Source: DAOSEC01 sp035362935
GTDB lineage: Bacteria; Bacillota_I; Bacilli_A; ML615J-28; CAG-313
Direction of reading: 5' to 3'
NCBI GenBank assembly: GCA_035362935.1
Contig: DAOSEC010000015.1
Coordinates: 1 to 48,161, forward strand
Length of the DNA: 48,161 nucleotides
The stretch's first letter is position 1; each line of letters begins with the position of its first letter. Shown here in pieces: positions 24,651-32,793 of this stretch. Below the pieces are notes generated by a model. That model searched no databases and was not told the DNA's origin. It saw only the letters and a program-made list of their open reading frames with translations. The position numbers were made by a program, and so were the translations under genes.

Positions 24651-24720
24651 GGAAAATGTAAACAATGTTGGCGTTTTCATACATGTTGTACAAAACAAAC
24701 ATCTCCTTGTAATTGAGTGT

Positions 24721-25245
24721 CTATTTTATAGTGTTTTTGATGCCTTGAAAATATCGTACTAGATTTTCTGGCATTTGGTAATCATGGCCAGATATCTGCT
24801 TTTGAGGATTCGTATGAATGGAATTCATTATCGCTTCAAAAATGAGTGGAACAGGAGGATAGGTGTATCTTGTGCCCTTATATATCCAATCTCTACAATT
24901 AACATTGGTACCACACAAAACACCACAGTCTTGACAATTAGATTCTTCTAACCGTGCCATAATGTCAAGTCCGTTAATCCGAATTGTTGGTGAACTTAAA
25001 AATCTATATTCAGTTGCTGTATTTGCCGATTGAACATGCACTTTGTTTACACTCACATGATAACCCATGCTTGTAAGAAGATCTATAATACTTGTTAACG
25101 CTTGATCTAACACATATTCGGTTGATTTGCATCTAGAACAAACAATATTATCTAAATATAAAAAATCTATTTTGATTTCTTTATGATAGGTTACATGTTT
25201 ACTGGATATGACCCGATACCTGAAATTGCGTTTCAATCTTCGCAT
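24721..25245 (-). CDS. DUF2703 family cysteine-rich protein
   Basis: A soluble protein of 174 aa that matches the DUF2703 pattern: KIDFLYLDNIVCSRCKSTE, then EYRFLSSPTIRINGLDI, then SNCQDCGVLC followed by CRDWIYKG and YPPVPLIFEAI. Six cysteines are notable: Cys36 and Cys39 as a CxxC pair, and Cys104, Cys107, Cys111 and Cys117. The N-terminal half has the layout of a thioredoxin-like fold with SPT in place of the cis-proline loop, which is inference. Family members are often found beside metal or arsenic genes; here a ZIP metal transporter is the upstream neighbour. A perfect consensus promoter precedes it, so it may be made at high level. The function is unknown. Confidence 0.85.
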   Translation of the reverse strand: MRRLKRNFRYRVISSKHVTYHKEIKIDFLYLDNIVCSRCKSTEYVLDQALTSIIDLLTSMGYHVSVNKVHVQSANTATEYRFLSSPTIRINGLDIMARLEESNCQDCGVLCGTNVNCRDWIYKGTRYTYPPVPLIFEAIMNSIHTNPQKQISGHDYQMPENLVRYFQGIKNTIK

Positions 25246-25268
25246 CTTACATCCCTCACTTTAATTAC

Positions 25269-25297
25269 ATTATACTCCCTAAGCAAACCAGTGTCAA
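25269..25297 (-). promoter_or_regulatory. Full-consensus promoter of the DUF2703 gene
   Basis: Minus-strand TTGACA at 25297-25292, exactly 17 bp, TATAAT at 25274-25269. All twelve hexamer bases match the vegetative sigma consensus. The leader is only about 16 bases. Confidence 0.85.
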
Positions 25298-25349
25298 AAT
25301 CCATTTCTACTTTAGATGTTTGGTTTACTGCAGCTAAATCATTGGCAAA

Positions 25350-25378
25350 TGAAAATTCCGAACATTATGTTCGGAATT
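25350..25378 (-). terminator. Intrinsic terminator of the ZIP transporter gene
   Basis: An 11-bp perfect stem (25354-25364 with 25368-25378) and a three-base loop, with TTTTC following on the minus strand. It lies just after the transporter stop codon. The U-run is short. Confidence 0.7.
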
Positions 25379-25385
25379 GTTACGT

Positions 25386-26189
25386 TTATAAAAAGAATAT
25401 AAGAGATGCTGCCATTACAATCATCCCAGCAATTAACCCATAGATAGCGATGTGATGTTCGCCATATTTTTCTGCGGTTGGCAATAGTTCATCCAGTGAT
25501 ATGTAAACCATAATACCTGCTACCATCGCAAACACAATCCCAAACATCGTATCACCGATGAATTGTCTTAATAAGAAGTATCCAATCAGTGCCCCGATTG
25601 GTTCAGCAAGTCCAGATAAGAATGAAAAACCAAACGCTTTTTTCTTGCTGCCAGTCGCATAATAAATTGGAACCGATACTGCGATCCCTTCTGGAATGTT
25701 ATGAATCGCAATCGCAACTGCGATACTAATTCCTAAGCGAACATCGGATAGTGCTGCGATAAACGTTGCTAACCCTTCTGGGAAGTTATGAATCGCAATC
25801 GCTAGGGCAGAAAACATACCCATGCGAAGCAAGTTTTTTTCTTTTAACTTTTTATCGGTTAATTCTTCAACTTTTCTGATTTCATGGGGGTTTTCACCCT
25901 TTGGTACAAACTTGTCTATCAAAGCAATCAAAGCAATCCCACCAAAAAAGGATATGGTTGTAATGATATAGGCAGTTGTTGTATTGAATGCCTGAAGCAA
26001 ACTTGTGTGTGCTTTTGGAAAGATTTCAATCATGGATACATAAATCATGACCCCTGCTGAAAATCCAAGTGCGGTGGATAAGAATCGCTTATTTGTTGTT
26101 TTGGTGAAAAATGCCAGTGCACTCCCAACACCTGTTGAAAGACCAGCAAATATCGTAAGTCCTAAGGCAAATAAGATATTTCCTTCCAT
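25386..26189 (-). CDS. ZIP family metal transporter (ZupT-like)
   Basis: A polytopic inner-membrane importer of zinc and related divalent metals, 267 aa with about eight spans. The two signature helices read HNFPEGLATF and HNIPEGIAVS, the metal-binding core of ZupT-type ZIP proteins. A further conserved SGLAEPIGAL helix follows. A cytoplasmic loop (GENPHEIRKVEELTDKKLKE) separates the third and fourth spans, but it is not histidine-rich. AAAGGA stands ten bases before the ATG. The gene lies between the zinc-ribbon/SPFH pair and the cysteine-rich DUF2703 gene. No metal-responsive operator was recognised in the 97-base gap upstream, which contains only a small TACCTT/AAGGTA stem. Confidence 0.92.
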   Translation of the reverse strand: MEGNILFALGLTIFAGLSTGVGSALAFFTKTTNKRFLSTALGFSAGVMIYVSMIEIFPKAHTSLLQAFNTTTAYIITTISFFGGIALIALIDKFVPKGENPHEIRKVEELTDKKLKEKNLLRMGMFSALAIAIHNFPEGLATFIAALSDVRLGISIAVAIAIHNIPEGIAVSVPIYYATGSKKKAFGFSFLSGLAEPIGALIGYFLLRQFIGDTMFGIVFAMVAGIMVYISLDELLPTAEKYGEHHIAIYGLIAGMIVMAASLIFFL

Positions 26190-26286
26190 ATGTAATAATC
26201 CTTTCTAGTCTTTCGAGTAATCCTACCTTGTAAAAGGTAACATAATTGTATAAGATTATTTGTGAAATTGCCATCAAATTGCATTG

Positions 26287-27408
26287 TTAGTAATACATAC
26301 CACCATTACCAAATCCTGAGAGCAATCCCGCAGAATTCATGTAAAGCAGTACACCAACAATCACTAAAATGACGAAGATGACAGTGAATATAACCTTTGG
26401 AACGGAAACCGGATATTTTCCATAAATCCGTCCATTGAATCCACTGACATAAAAATGATATAACGCATCTTTAAATTTAAAATTACAAATCCAAAGTGGC
26501 AACAACACATATTTAAATTTGGTATTGTTATACGTTGGAATGATATTAATATAATCTACCGTATCGGCATTGTGTTTTCGAATGATGTCTTGACGTAGGG
26601 TATTGTAAATCGTAGTTTTAGCTTGTTCCCAACCCTCAAGTAGTGTTTTTTCATATCGTTCTGCCGAAAAACCAGCTAAATATCTACTATCATAGACAAT
26701 CGATGAATTGGTTTGATAGTCTCCCATTCTTCGGATGACTCTTTGATCGAGTCGTTTGCTCGCTTGAACTAGTATATCATCGAAGAATCTTTGAACCGTT
26801 CCTGAGATACGGTACCATCTTGTTTTTCGAACCGTACGAGCATTTTTCCCAGATCCAACCGTAACATAATAGTATTGACCCACTCGACCTTCATATCTTG
26901 CGATCGTATTGGTATCGTACGTCCAAAATGGCAAATATACCCCTTGAACCATACTATCAGGAATGGTTTTCTTTAATTCTTTGGGTGCGTAAAATTTGCT
27001 CTTAATCCATTTTTGATAGATTGATTTTACTTCTAGTTTTGTTTGTCTGAATGGTACGATGGATGTTGGTTTGATTCCAACTTCATCTTTTAACACCGAG
27101 ACATTGGCTGAAGAACAAAATGGACACGTTGTTGCGATTTCATTGAATGAAAACACCGTATCTGCTCCACAATTGGAACAGTGGAACGTCCTTGTTTCTT
27201 TTTCCCATTTTTGAATCGAATCAGCATGGGTTAAAAAATCAAGTTCTTCTTTGTTTAGTTTGCCTTCAATAATAACCGTATGGTCACAGTATTCACAATG
27301 CAAACCATGTTTTGCGGGATGAAATGTCATATTGGATCCACATTTTGGACACTTTATGACATCCGTTGACTCCTTAACCTCAATATCTTGATCAAATGTT
27401 TCGTTCAT
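26287..27408 (-). CDS. Zinc-ribbon membrane protein, YdjG-like
   Basis: A 373-residue protein with two zinc ribbons at the N-terminus (IKCPKCGSNM with CEYCDH, and FHCSNCGAD with CPFCSS). A central soluble part includes RWYRISGTVQRFFDD, and one C-terminal membrane span is near residues 335-357 (IFTVIFVILVIVGVLLYM). The tail is rich in glycine. The architecture and its place next to an SPFH protein resemble the B. subtilis ydjG-ydjI pair, which cooperates with the PspA-like YdjF in envelope stress; this is an inference from architecture. The frame opens at a TTG inside the previous gene, but the ATG at 27408 lies two bases after that gene's stop. No pspA-like gene is in the window. Confidence 0.85.
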   Translation of the reverse strand: MNETFDQDIEVKESTDVIKCPKCGSNMTFHPAKHGLHCEYCDHTVIIEGKLNKEELDFLTHADSIQKWEKETRTFHCSNCGADTVFSFNEIATTCPFCSSANVSVLKDEVGIKPTSIVPFRQTKLEVKSIYQKWIKSKFYAPKELKKTIPDSMVQGVYLPFWTYDTNTIARYEGRVGQYYYVTVGSGKNARTVRKTRWYRISGTVQRFFDDILVQASKRLDQRVIRRMGDYQTNSSIVYDSRYLAGFSAERYEKTLLEGWEQAKTTIYNTLRQDIIRKHNADTVDYINIIPTYNNTKFKYVLLPLWICNFKFKDALYHFYVSGFNGRIYGKYPVSVPKVIFTVIFVILVIVGVLLYMNSAGLLSGFGNGGMYY

Positions 27409-27410
27409 TG

Positions 27411-28499
27411 TTATGCTGGTTCTCCACAATCAGGACAGAATTTCGCTGTTTTTTTCATCTCATGTCCACATTTTGCGCACTTTTTCACAGGACTTAAATT
27501 TTCTCCACATTCTGGACAAAACTTAGCAGTCTTTTTAATTTCTGCATTACATTTTGGACAATTGATTTTTTCAACAACTGGTGCTGCTTCTTCTTTTTTT
27601 GCTTCTACTTTTGGAGTATCAGCTGGTTTCATTGCATCTTTAAATGACTCCGTAAACATACTTGCCATTCCAAGCCCTGCACCTAACCCTACACCAGCTC
27701 CAGCTACTCCACCACCAGGGTTTTGTGCCGCATCACGCATTGCTTGAGCTGCTTGGTATTGCATGAAGGTTCCCATTTTGTCGCTCATAATACCCATAGA
27801 AGTTCTTTGGTCTAATACCTTTTCCACTTCTTCTGGTAACGAAATATTTTCGATGATGAGTGATGTCACATCAATCCCAAACATTCCAAAATCATCTTTT
27901 AAGGATTCTCGCAAGAAAACTCCAAACTCTTTGTAGTTTGCTGCTAAATCAAGGGCAGATATTTGTGATTCTGCGATTGCATCAGAAAATCCACTCACGA
28001 TCATTGTTTTGAAATGATTTACTAGGCCTTCTGTTGTATACGATGCGTTGGTTCCAAAGATTTGTTTCATCATCATAACTGGGTCAGATACCTTATAGGT
28101 ATATTTCCCAAATCCACGAATACGAACAACACCAAATTCTTTGTCACGCATCATAATTGGGTTTGTAGTTCCCCATTTTTGATTGATGAATTGTTTTGTA
28201 TTGACATAATACACTTCAGCCTTAAATGGTGAATCAAACAAGTACTTCCAACTTGCTAGTCCTGTTAAAATAGGAATGTTCTTTGTTTCTAATTTATGGC
28301 GACCTGGTCCAAACACGTCTCCGACTTGTCCTTCGCTCACTAAAATAGCAACTTGTGATTCGCGAACGATTAATTGGCATCCATTCATAATCTCAGCACG
28401 GTCATCCATCGGATAACGGTACACGATCATGTCGGTCGCCATATCTTTCCATTCAATTACTTTTAAAAATTGTCTTCCAATCATTTTAAAAAATCCCAT
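27411..28499 (-). CDS. SPFH-domain protein with two C-terminal zinc ribbons, YdjI-like
   Basis: A 362-residue protein of the SPFH/Band-7 superfamily. The N-terminal segment MGFFKMIGRQFLKVIEW is membrane-associating, and the SPFH domain covers about 30-240. A glycine- and alanine-rich linker (GGGVAGAGVGLGAGLGMAS) follows. The C-terminus has two nearly identical zinc ribbons: CPKCNAEIKKTAKFCPECGE and CAKCGHEMKKTAKFCPDCGE. This order is that of YdjI and relatives, sometimes named virion-core-like proteins. Such proteins organise membrane microdomains. A strong promoter (TTAACA, 17 bp, extended TATAAT) and GGAGG precede the ATG. It is co-transcribed with the YdjG-like gene. Confidence 0.9.
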   Translation of the reverse strand: MGFFKMIGRQFLKVIEWKDMATDMIVYRYPMDDRAEIMNGCQLIVRESQVAILVSEGQVGDVFGPGRHKLETKNIPILTGLASWKYLFDSPFKAEVYYVNTKQFINQKWGTTNPIMMRDKEFGVVRIRGFGKYTYKVSDPVMMMKQIFGTNASYTTEGLVNHFKTMIVSGFSDAIAESQISALDLAANYKEFGVFLRESLKDDFGMFGIDVTSLIIENISLPEEVEKVLDQRTSMGIMSDKMGTFMQYQAAQAMRDAAQNPGGGVAGAGVGLGAGLGMASMFTESFKDAMKPADTPKVEAKKEEAAPVVEKINCPKCNAEIKKTAKFCPECGENLSPVKKCAKCGHEMKKTAKFCPDCGEPA

Positions 28500-28523
28500 A
28501 TTGATACCTCCGTTTTCTTATAT

Positions 28524-28552
28524 ATTATAACACCATTTTCACCGATTGTTAA
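28524..28552 (-). promoter_or_regulatory. Promoter of the SPFH/zinc-ribbon pair
   Basis: Minus-strand TTAACA at 28552-28547, a 17-bp spacer and an extended -10 TGTTATAAT (hexamer 28529-28524), 25 bases before the ATG. Confidence 0.75.
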
Positions 28553-28559
28553 TAGATTA

Positions 28560-28589
28560 TTATAAAAATCACCCATTTGGGTGATTTTT
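28560..28589 (-). terminator. Intrinsic terminator of the HAD-DUF362 operon
   Basis: An 11-bp stem (28564-28574 with 28579-28589) around a four-base loop, core ATCACCC/GGGTGAT, with TTTTTATAATAA following on the minus strand. It lies just after the DUF362 gene. Confidence 0.85.
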
Positions 28590-28592
28590 TTC

Positions 28593-29708
28593 TTAATCGA
28601 GCTTAATCATTTGATAAGTGATGCTTCCTAGACCAATTGCTTCTCCGTGAATGAGTCCTGCTTTCCAATTTGTATTGTGATGGATATGACCAAATTTATC
28701 ATTTCCAATCGCATACTCACAATCTGTTTCGTGAACACTTGAATATTGGATCCCTGGTGCTTGATTGACCAAGTCTGCACAAGCCATATCTAAGCCAACT
28801 GGGTCAAACGATGCTGCAATCCCAATGTTTGGAACAATTGGACGATCATTGGAACTCCAACAATCACAGTTTGGGGAAACATCAACAATAAAGTTAATGT
28901 GGAATGATGGTCTGTTTTTGACTACAGCCAAAGCATATTCTGAAATCTTTTCAACAAATTTATCTGCCTCTTCAGGACTACCCGATACCGCAGACCCATA
29001 TGCACAATAGGCAACGCATTGACCACAACCAACACATGAATCATAATCAATGACTGCTTTACGTAAATCATCTAGTGTAATTGCTCCATAGTTACAGTGT
29101 TTTACACACATGTTACAACCAATGCATCGGTTATAGCGAATGACAGGTTGTGCACTTGAATGCATTTCTAGCTTTCCTGCACGAGATGCACTACCCATTC
29201 CAATGTTTTTCACTGCCCCACCAAATCCAGCTTGTTCGTGACCTTTGAAATGGGAAATACTAATAAAGATATCAGCATCCATAATCGCCGTTCCAATTTT
29301 CGCTTCTTTGATGTGTTTGCCATTTATTTCAACATTTGCAACATCTGTTCCCCTAATTCCATCTGCGATCACAACATTTGCACCAGTGGATAGTGGATTG
29401 AACCCATGTTTGGATGCGGTATCTAAGTGATCAACAGCGTTAGACCGTTTTCCATAATATAACGTATTTGCATCGGTTAAAAATGGTTTCCCACCAAGTT
29501 TTTTTACGATATCAACAATCACTGCTACATAATCTGCTCGAATGTATGCTAAGTTTCCTGGTTCGCCAAAATGAACCTTAATCGCAACAAACTTATCTTT
29601 AAAGTCAATTTGTTCCATTCCAGCAGCTTTGACTAACCGTTCTAGTTTCATTAACATGTTTTTCCCAGGTTTTGTTTTCATGTCAGTAAAGAACACACTA
29701 CTACTCAT
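28593..29708 (-). CDS. DUF362 protein with two [4Fe-4S] ferredoxin motifs
   Basis: A 371-residue iron-sulfur protein. The DUF362 part (FVAIKVHFGEPGN, FLTDANTLYYG, FISISHFKGHEQAGFGGAVK) is interrupted by a bacterial ferredoxin insert. The insert has two complete clusters: Cys195, Cys198, Cys201, Cys205 and Cys225, Cys228, Cys231, Cys235. No signal peptide or membrane span is seen. Members are widespread in anaerobes and presumed to be electron carriers or maturation factors, but the partner is unknown. It overlaps the HAD phosphatase gene by four bases (ATGA), indicating translational coupling. The presence of two oxygen-sensitive clusters fits a life with little oxygen. Confidence 0.9.
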   Translation of the reverse strand: MSSSVFFTDMKTKPGKNMLMKLERLVKAAGMEQIDFKDKFVAIKVHFGEPGNLAYIRADYVAVIVDIVKKLGGKPFLTDANTLYYGKRSNAVDHLDTASKHGFNPLSTGANVVIADGIRGTDVANVEINGKHIKEAKIGTAIMDADIFISISHFKGHEQAGFGGAVKNIGMGSASRAGKLEMHSSAQPVIRYNRCIGCNMCVKHCNYGAITLDDLRKAVIDYDSCVGCGQCVAYCAYGSAVSGSPEEADKFVEKISEYALAVVKNRPSFHINFIVDVSPNCDCWSSNDRPIVPNIGIAASFDPVGLDMACADLVNQAPGIQYSSVHETDCEYAIGNDKFGHIHHNTNWKAGLIHGEAIGLGSITYQMIKLD

Positions 29709-30367
29709 TTGTTTAACTCCCTTATAATATCTAATACTTCTCTTGGATGCGAGATGATATAATCGGCTTTCGCCCGAACGAGTTCAGCTTCTTTGCGAAA
29801 CCCCCATAATACTCCAATCGCTGTTAATCCGGCGTTCTTCGCTGTTTGCATATCCACACTGGTATCTCCAACATAGAGCACTTCTTCTGCTTTACAATCA
29901 AATCGTTTCACCATAAGGTTTGCTCCTGCAGGATGAGGTTTGATTGGGAAGGCATCTTGAGCCCCGAAGATTGCATCAAACGCAACGTTTGGAAAATACC
30001 GCTTTACCACTTTTTGGGTGTCTGCGTCTGGTTTATTTGACAATACTCCAACCTTTAATTCTCGTAAGTTTAGATTCATTAACAACTCTTCAATCCCAGA
30101 ATATGGTTTTGTTTTGTTGTTTTGCAATTCGGCGTACTTTTTTAAGTAACTTGATAGTACTTTTTGTTTTTTTTGATCCTCCCGTGTTTGACCATCTAAT
30201 ACCATTTCAACCAAATGGTGAACACCTTTTCCAACAAAGTATTTATATTCATCATTGACATACTCATAAAACCCATTGGTTTTTAAGGCAAAGTTCATAC
30301 TATCTGCGATATCATCAATCGTATTTAGTAACGTGCCATCTAAATCAAAAATAATTCCCTTAATCAT
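29705..30367 (-). CDS. HAD-family phosphatase, phosphoglycolate phosphatase-like
   Basis: A 220-residue HAD hydrolase. Motif I is FDLDGTLLNT with the nucleophile Asp8 and acid Asp10. Motif II is VGVLSNKPD, a basic residue lies in the IKPHPAG loop, and motif IV is VGDTSVDMQTAKNAG. The helical cap is inserted after motif I (subclass IA), as in Gph and PpaX. The exact substrate, such as phosphoglycolate, pyrophosphate or a sugar phosphate, cannot be read from the sequence. GGGGGG precedes the ATG, and its TGA stop overlaps the DUF362 start. It is first in a two-gene operon. Confidence 0.9.
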   Translation of the reverse strand: MIKGIIFDLDGTLLNTIDDIADSMNFALKTNGFYEYVNDEYKYFVGKGVHHLVEMVLDGQTREDQKKQKVLSSYLKKYAELQNNKTKPYSGIEELLMNLNLRELKVGVLSNKPDADTQKVVKRYFPNVAFDAIFGAQDAFPIKPHPAGANLMVKRFDCKAEEVLYVGDTSVDMQTAKNAGLTAIGVLWGFRKEAELVRAKADYIISHPREVLDIIRELNK

Positions 30368-30387
30368 ATGTAATATCCCCCCTATGT

Positions 30388-30416
30388 ATTATAACATAAT
30401 AAATTGATTGTGATAA
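30388..30416 (-). promoter_or_regulatory. Promoter of the HAD-DUF362 operon
   Basis: Minus-strand TTATCA at 30416-30411, a 17-bp spacer and an extended -10 TGTTATAAT (hexamer 30393-30388), about 20 bases before the ATG. Confidence 0.65.
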
Positions 30417-30454
30417 TATCTTTTTTCGATTTTCTAATTGTTTAAGGACCTTAA

Positions 30455-30490
30455 TAAAAAAATCATATGGCGCAGTGTCCATATGATTTT
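30455..30490 (-). terminator. Intrinsic terminator of the RND-tetR-peptidase operon
   Basis: A 12-bp perfect stem (30459-30470 with 30479-30490) and an 8-base loop, followed on the minus strand by a T-run. It sits right after the peptidase stop codon. Confidence 0.88.
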
Positions 30491-30497
30491 GATTTCA

Positions 30498-32192
30498 TTA
30501 AAATGCTTTGTCATCCACAGAATCTAGATACGCAGCTAGCGGTTTCATTACCGTTTTAATCGTACCTTTGACAAATGGATTGTTAAGTTCTGCGACTCCT
30601 AGAAGTGATACAAAACTTTGTGATCCCCCTGTTTGACACAACTTCACATAACTATCCCATGCTTTGGCATGATTTTCTTGAGCGCGAATCCAATATTGGA
30701 ATGCACATACTTGAGCAAGGGTGTAATCGATATAATAGAATGGTGTTCCAAAAATATGACTTTGTCTAAACCAGAACCCACCGCGTTCTAAGAATGGATC
30801 TTCATCATACACTTTGAATGGTAAGTATTTCTTTTCAAGATTTCTCCAAGCTTCTTTTCTTTGTGCTGGGGTTAACTCAGGATTTTCATAAACGATATGT
30901 TGGAATTCATCAACCGCTACTCCATAAGGAATAAATGCGATTGCTTTTGCTAAATGAGAATACTTGTATTTTGGTGTATCTTGTTCAAAGAATAAGTGAA
31001 TCCAAGGCCAAGCAAAGAATTCCATACTCATAGAGTGAATTTCACATGCTTCATACGTTGGCCAAATATATTCAGGAACTTCATATCCACGGCTTGAAAA
31101 TACTTGGAAGGCATGTCCTGCTTCATGTGTTAATACATCCACATCGCCTGCAGTACCATTGAAGTTAGAGAAGATAAAAGGAGATTTGTAGTTTGGTAAA
31201 TACGTACAGTATCCTCCACCTGCTTTTCCTTTTTTCGCTTCTAAATCAAGTAGCTCACGACTTGTCATAAACTCGATAAACTCTTTGGTTTCTTGACTCA
31301 TTTCAGAGTACATCTTAACGGCTTTATCCACCATCCAATCTTTGTTTCCTTTTGGTGTTGGGTTACCAGATAAGAATTCTAAATTTAAGTCATAACTCTT
31401 AATATCTTTGATGCCTAAGCGTTCTGCTTTTCGGTCGGTTAGTTGATTCACAACCGGAACCAAATCTTGGTATACTTGTTCACGGTATGTTGCGACTTCC
31501 TTAGGACCATAATCAAGGCGTCCTAGTCTATCATATCCATATTGAACATAGTTGTCATATCCAAGTTTTTTCGCCATTTGGGTACGAACCTTTACAAGTT
31601 CATCGTAGATACGGTCTAGTTGTTCTTCGTTATCCGCGAAGAATCCACTGACTGCTGCGGAAGCTTTTTTTCTTGTTTCGCGGTCAATGCTTTGAGCAAA
31701 CGGAGTCATTTGAGATAAGTTACGAACTTCTCCTTCAAACTCAATTTTCGCAGACGCAGTTAGTTTACGATATTCGGTTACTAACTTGTTTTCTTTTTGT
31801 AAGTCTTCCATAATAATTGGATCAAATGTTTTAATCTTTTGTGCTGCCATATCAAATAGCAGTTTTCCCCATTTTGCTTCTAATTCTGTTCTAAAGTTTG
31901 CGTTTACCAACGCATGGTAAAACTTAGAATCAAGTTCAGAAAAGGATGGTGAATATTCATCAAAATATTCCATTTCCTTTAAATAGAACTCATTGGTTGT
32001 GTCAATGGTATGACGAATGTGACAAAGCGATTCCATTGTACTGTATGCGAGTCTTAAGTCATTGATGGTTTTCATCGCTTGATCTTGTGCTTCGACGCTT
32101 GTTGCGTTACTAAAAGATGCTAAAGCTGTTTCAAATTGTTTTTTTGCTTCTTCTAGATTCGGTCTTTCATAAACATAATCTTGAAATTTCAT
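30498..32192 (-). CDS. M3 family oligoendopeptidase (PepF-like)
   Basis: A cytosolic zinc metallopeptidase of 564 aa that trims short peptides. The zinc motif HEAGH has His356, Glu357 and His360, and the third ligand is in the helix containing ACEIHSMSMEFF (about Glu384). The C-terminal FGTPFYYIDYTLAQVCAFQ region is typical of M3 oligoendopeptidases that release short peptides. A longer reading from 32210 begins inside tetR; AAGGAG six bases before the ATG at 32192 fixes the start. It is the last gene of an operon with an RND exporter and a TetR regulator. That link is unusual and may be simple readthrough. Confidence 0.92.
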   Translation of the reverse strand: MKFQDYVYERPNLEEAKKQFETALASFSNATSVEAQDQAMKTINDLRLAYSTMESLCHIRHTIDTTNEFYLKEMEYFDEYSPSFSELDSKFYHALVNANFRTELEAKWGKLLFDMAAQKIKTFDPIIMEDLQKENKLVTEYRKLTASAKIEFEGEVRNLSQMTPFAQSIDRETRKKASAAVSGFFADNEEQLDRIYDELVKVRTQMAKKLGYDNYVQYGYDRLGRLDYGPKEVATYREQVYQDLVPVVNQLTDRKAERLGIKDIKSYDLNLEFLSGNPTPKGNKDWMVDKAVKMYSEMSQETKEFIEFMTSRELLDLEAKKGKAGGGYCTYLPNYKSPFIFSNFNGTAGDVDVLTHEAGHAFQVFSSRGYEVPEYIWPTYEACEIHSMSMEFFAWPWIHLFFEQDTPKYKYSHLAKAIAFIPYGVAVDEFQHIVYENPELTPAQRKEAWRNLEKKYLPFKVYDEDPFLERGGFWFRQSHIFGTPFYYIDYTLAQVCAFQYWIRAQENHAKAWDSYVKLCQTGGSQSFVSLLGVAELNNPFVKGTIKTVMKPLAAYLDSVDDKAF

Positions 32193-32202
32193 TGTTTTCT
32201 CC

Positions 32203-32793
32203 TTATTCATTGAGTAGCTTTAAACTATAGAAATATAGTTGATCGATTAAGCGATCTTCTTCGATGTTAAATTTGCCATTGACATATTGTATGACATTAC
32301 CAACCAAGAATCCGCCTAAGAACATCCCTAGCTCATAGTTAAGTTCACTTGTAATTTTACCTTCTTTTACCCCTATAAGCAAGATTTTTCGTAAGAAATC
32401 CCCTACTTTGGTTTGTGTTTTTGTTGCGCACTCCTTGATTCGCTCATCAAAATCAAGCGATTCATCTGCTTTTAAATCACTTAACAAGAACTGAAACAGC
32501 GATTTTGCTTCTTTTAGTATTTCAATCATATTATGAATGCTTGTTTTAAATGCTGTCTCAAAATCAAGAGAATCAATTTGATTCATCAAAAACCGTTTTT
32601 CATACGTTTCGATTAGATAAATCGATGCTTCATATACCAAATCTTGTTTGTTTGAAAAATGTTCGTATATCGTGCTTTTTCCAATGTTTGCTCGTTTTGC
32701 GATTCTCGAAAGCGTTAAGTCCGCATCGCGATGATCATGCTTGATCAAATCGATCACAATTTCGAGTATTTTTGTTTTAGTCTCTACACTCAT
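32203..32793 (-). CDS. TetR family transcriptional regulator
   Basis: A 196-residue repressor. The N-terminal helix-turn-helix is clear: LTLSRIAKRANIGKSTIYEHFSN is the TetR recognition region at about 26-48. The C-terminal ligand-binding half is helical and diverse. It overlaps the RND gene by 17 bases and is preceded by GAGGA, so it is translated from the same mRNA. A palindrome in the leader of that mRNA (36210-36225) has the form of a TetR operator. Autoregulation together with the exporter is the likely scheme, with an exported compound as inducer. Confidence 0.92.
   Translation of the reverse strand: MSVETKTKILEIVIDLIKHDHRDADLTLSRIAKRANIGKSTIYEHFSNKQDLVYEASIYLIETYEKRFLMNQIDSLDFETAFKTSIHNMIEILKEAKSLFQFLLSDLKADESLDFDERIKECATKTQTKVGDFLRKILLIGVKEGKITSELNYELGMFLGGFLVGNVIQYVNGKFNIEEDRLIDQLYFYSLKLLNE

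Noticed and set aside
24441..24716. A 91-codon open frame on the plus strand in the helicase leader
   Set aside because: It has no ribosome site, lies antisense to a promoter and hairpin, and its composition (runs of Phe, Thr-Pro, Cys) does not look like a protein.
25358..25374. CGAAC/GTTCG repeat resembling a Gram-positive SOS (LexA) box
   Set aside because: The spacing is five bases instead of four, and the sequence forms the terminator stem of the ZIP gene. The related CGAAC...GTTCG at 22490-22504 is also a terminator stem.
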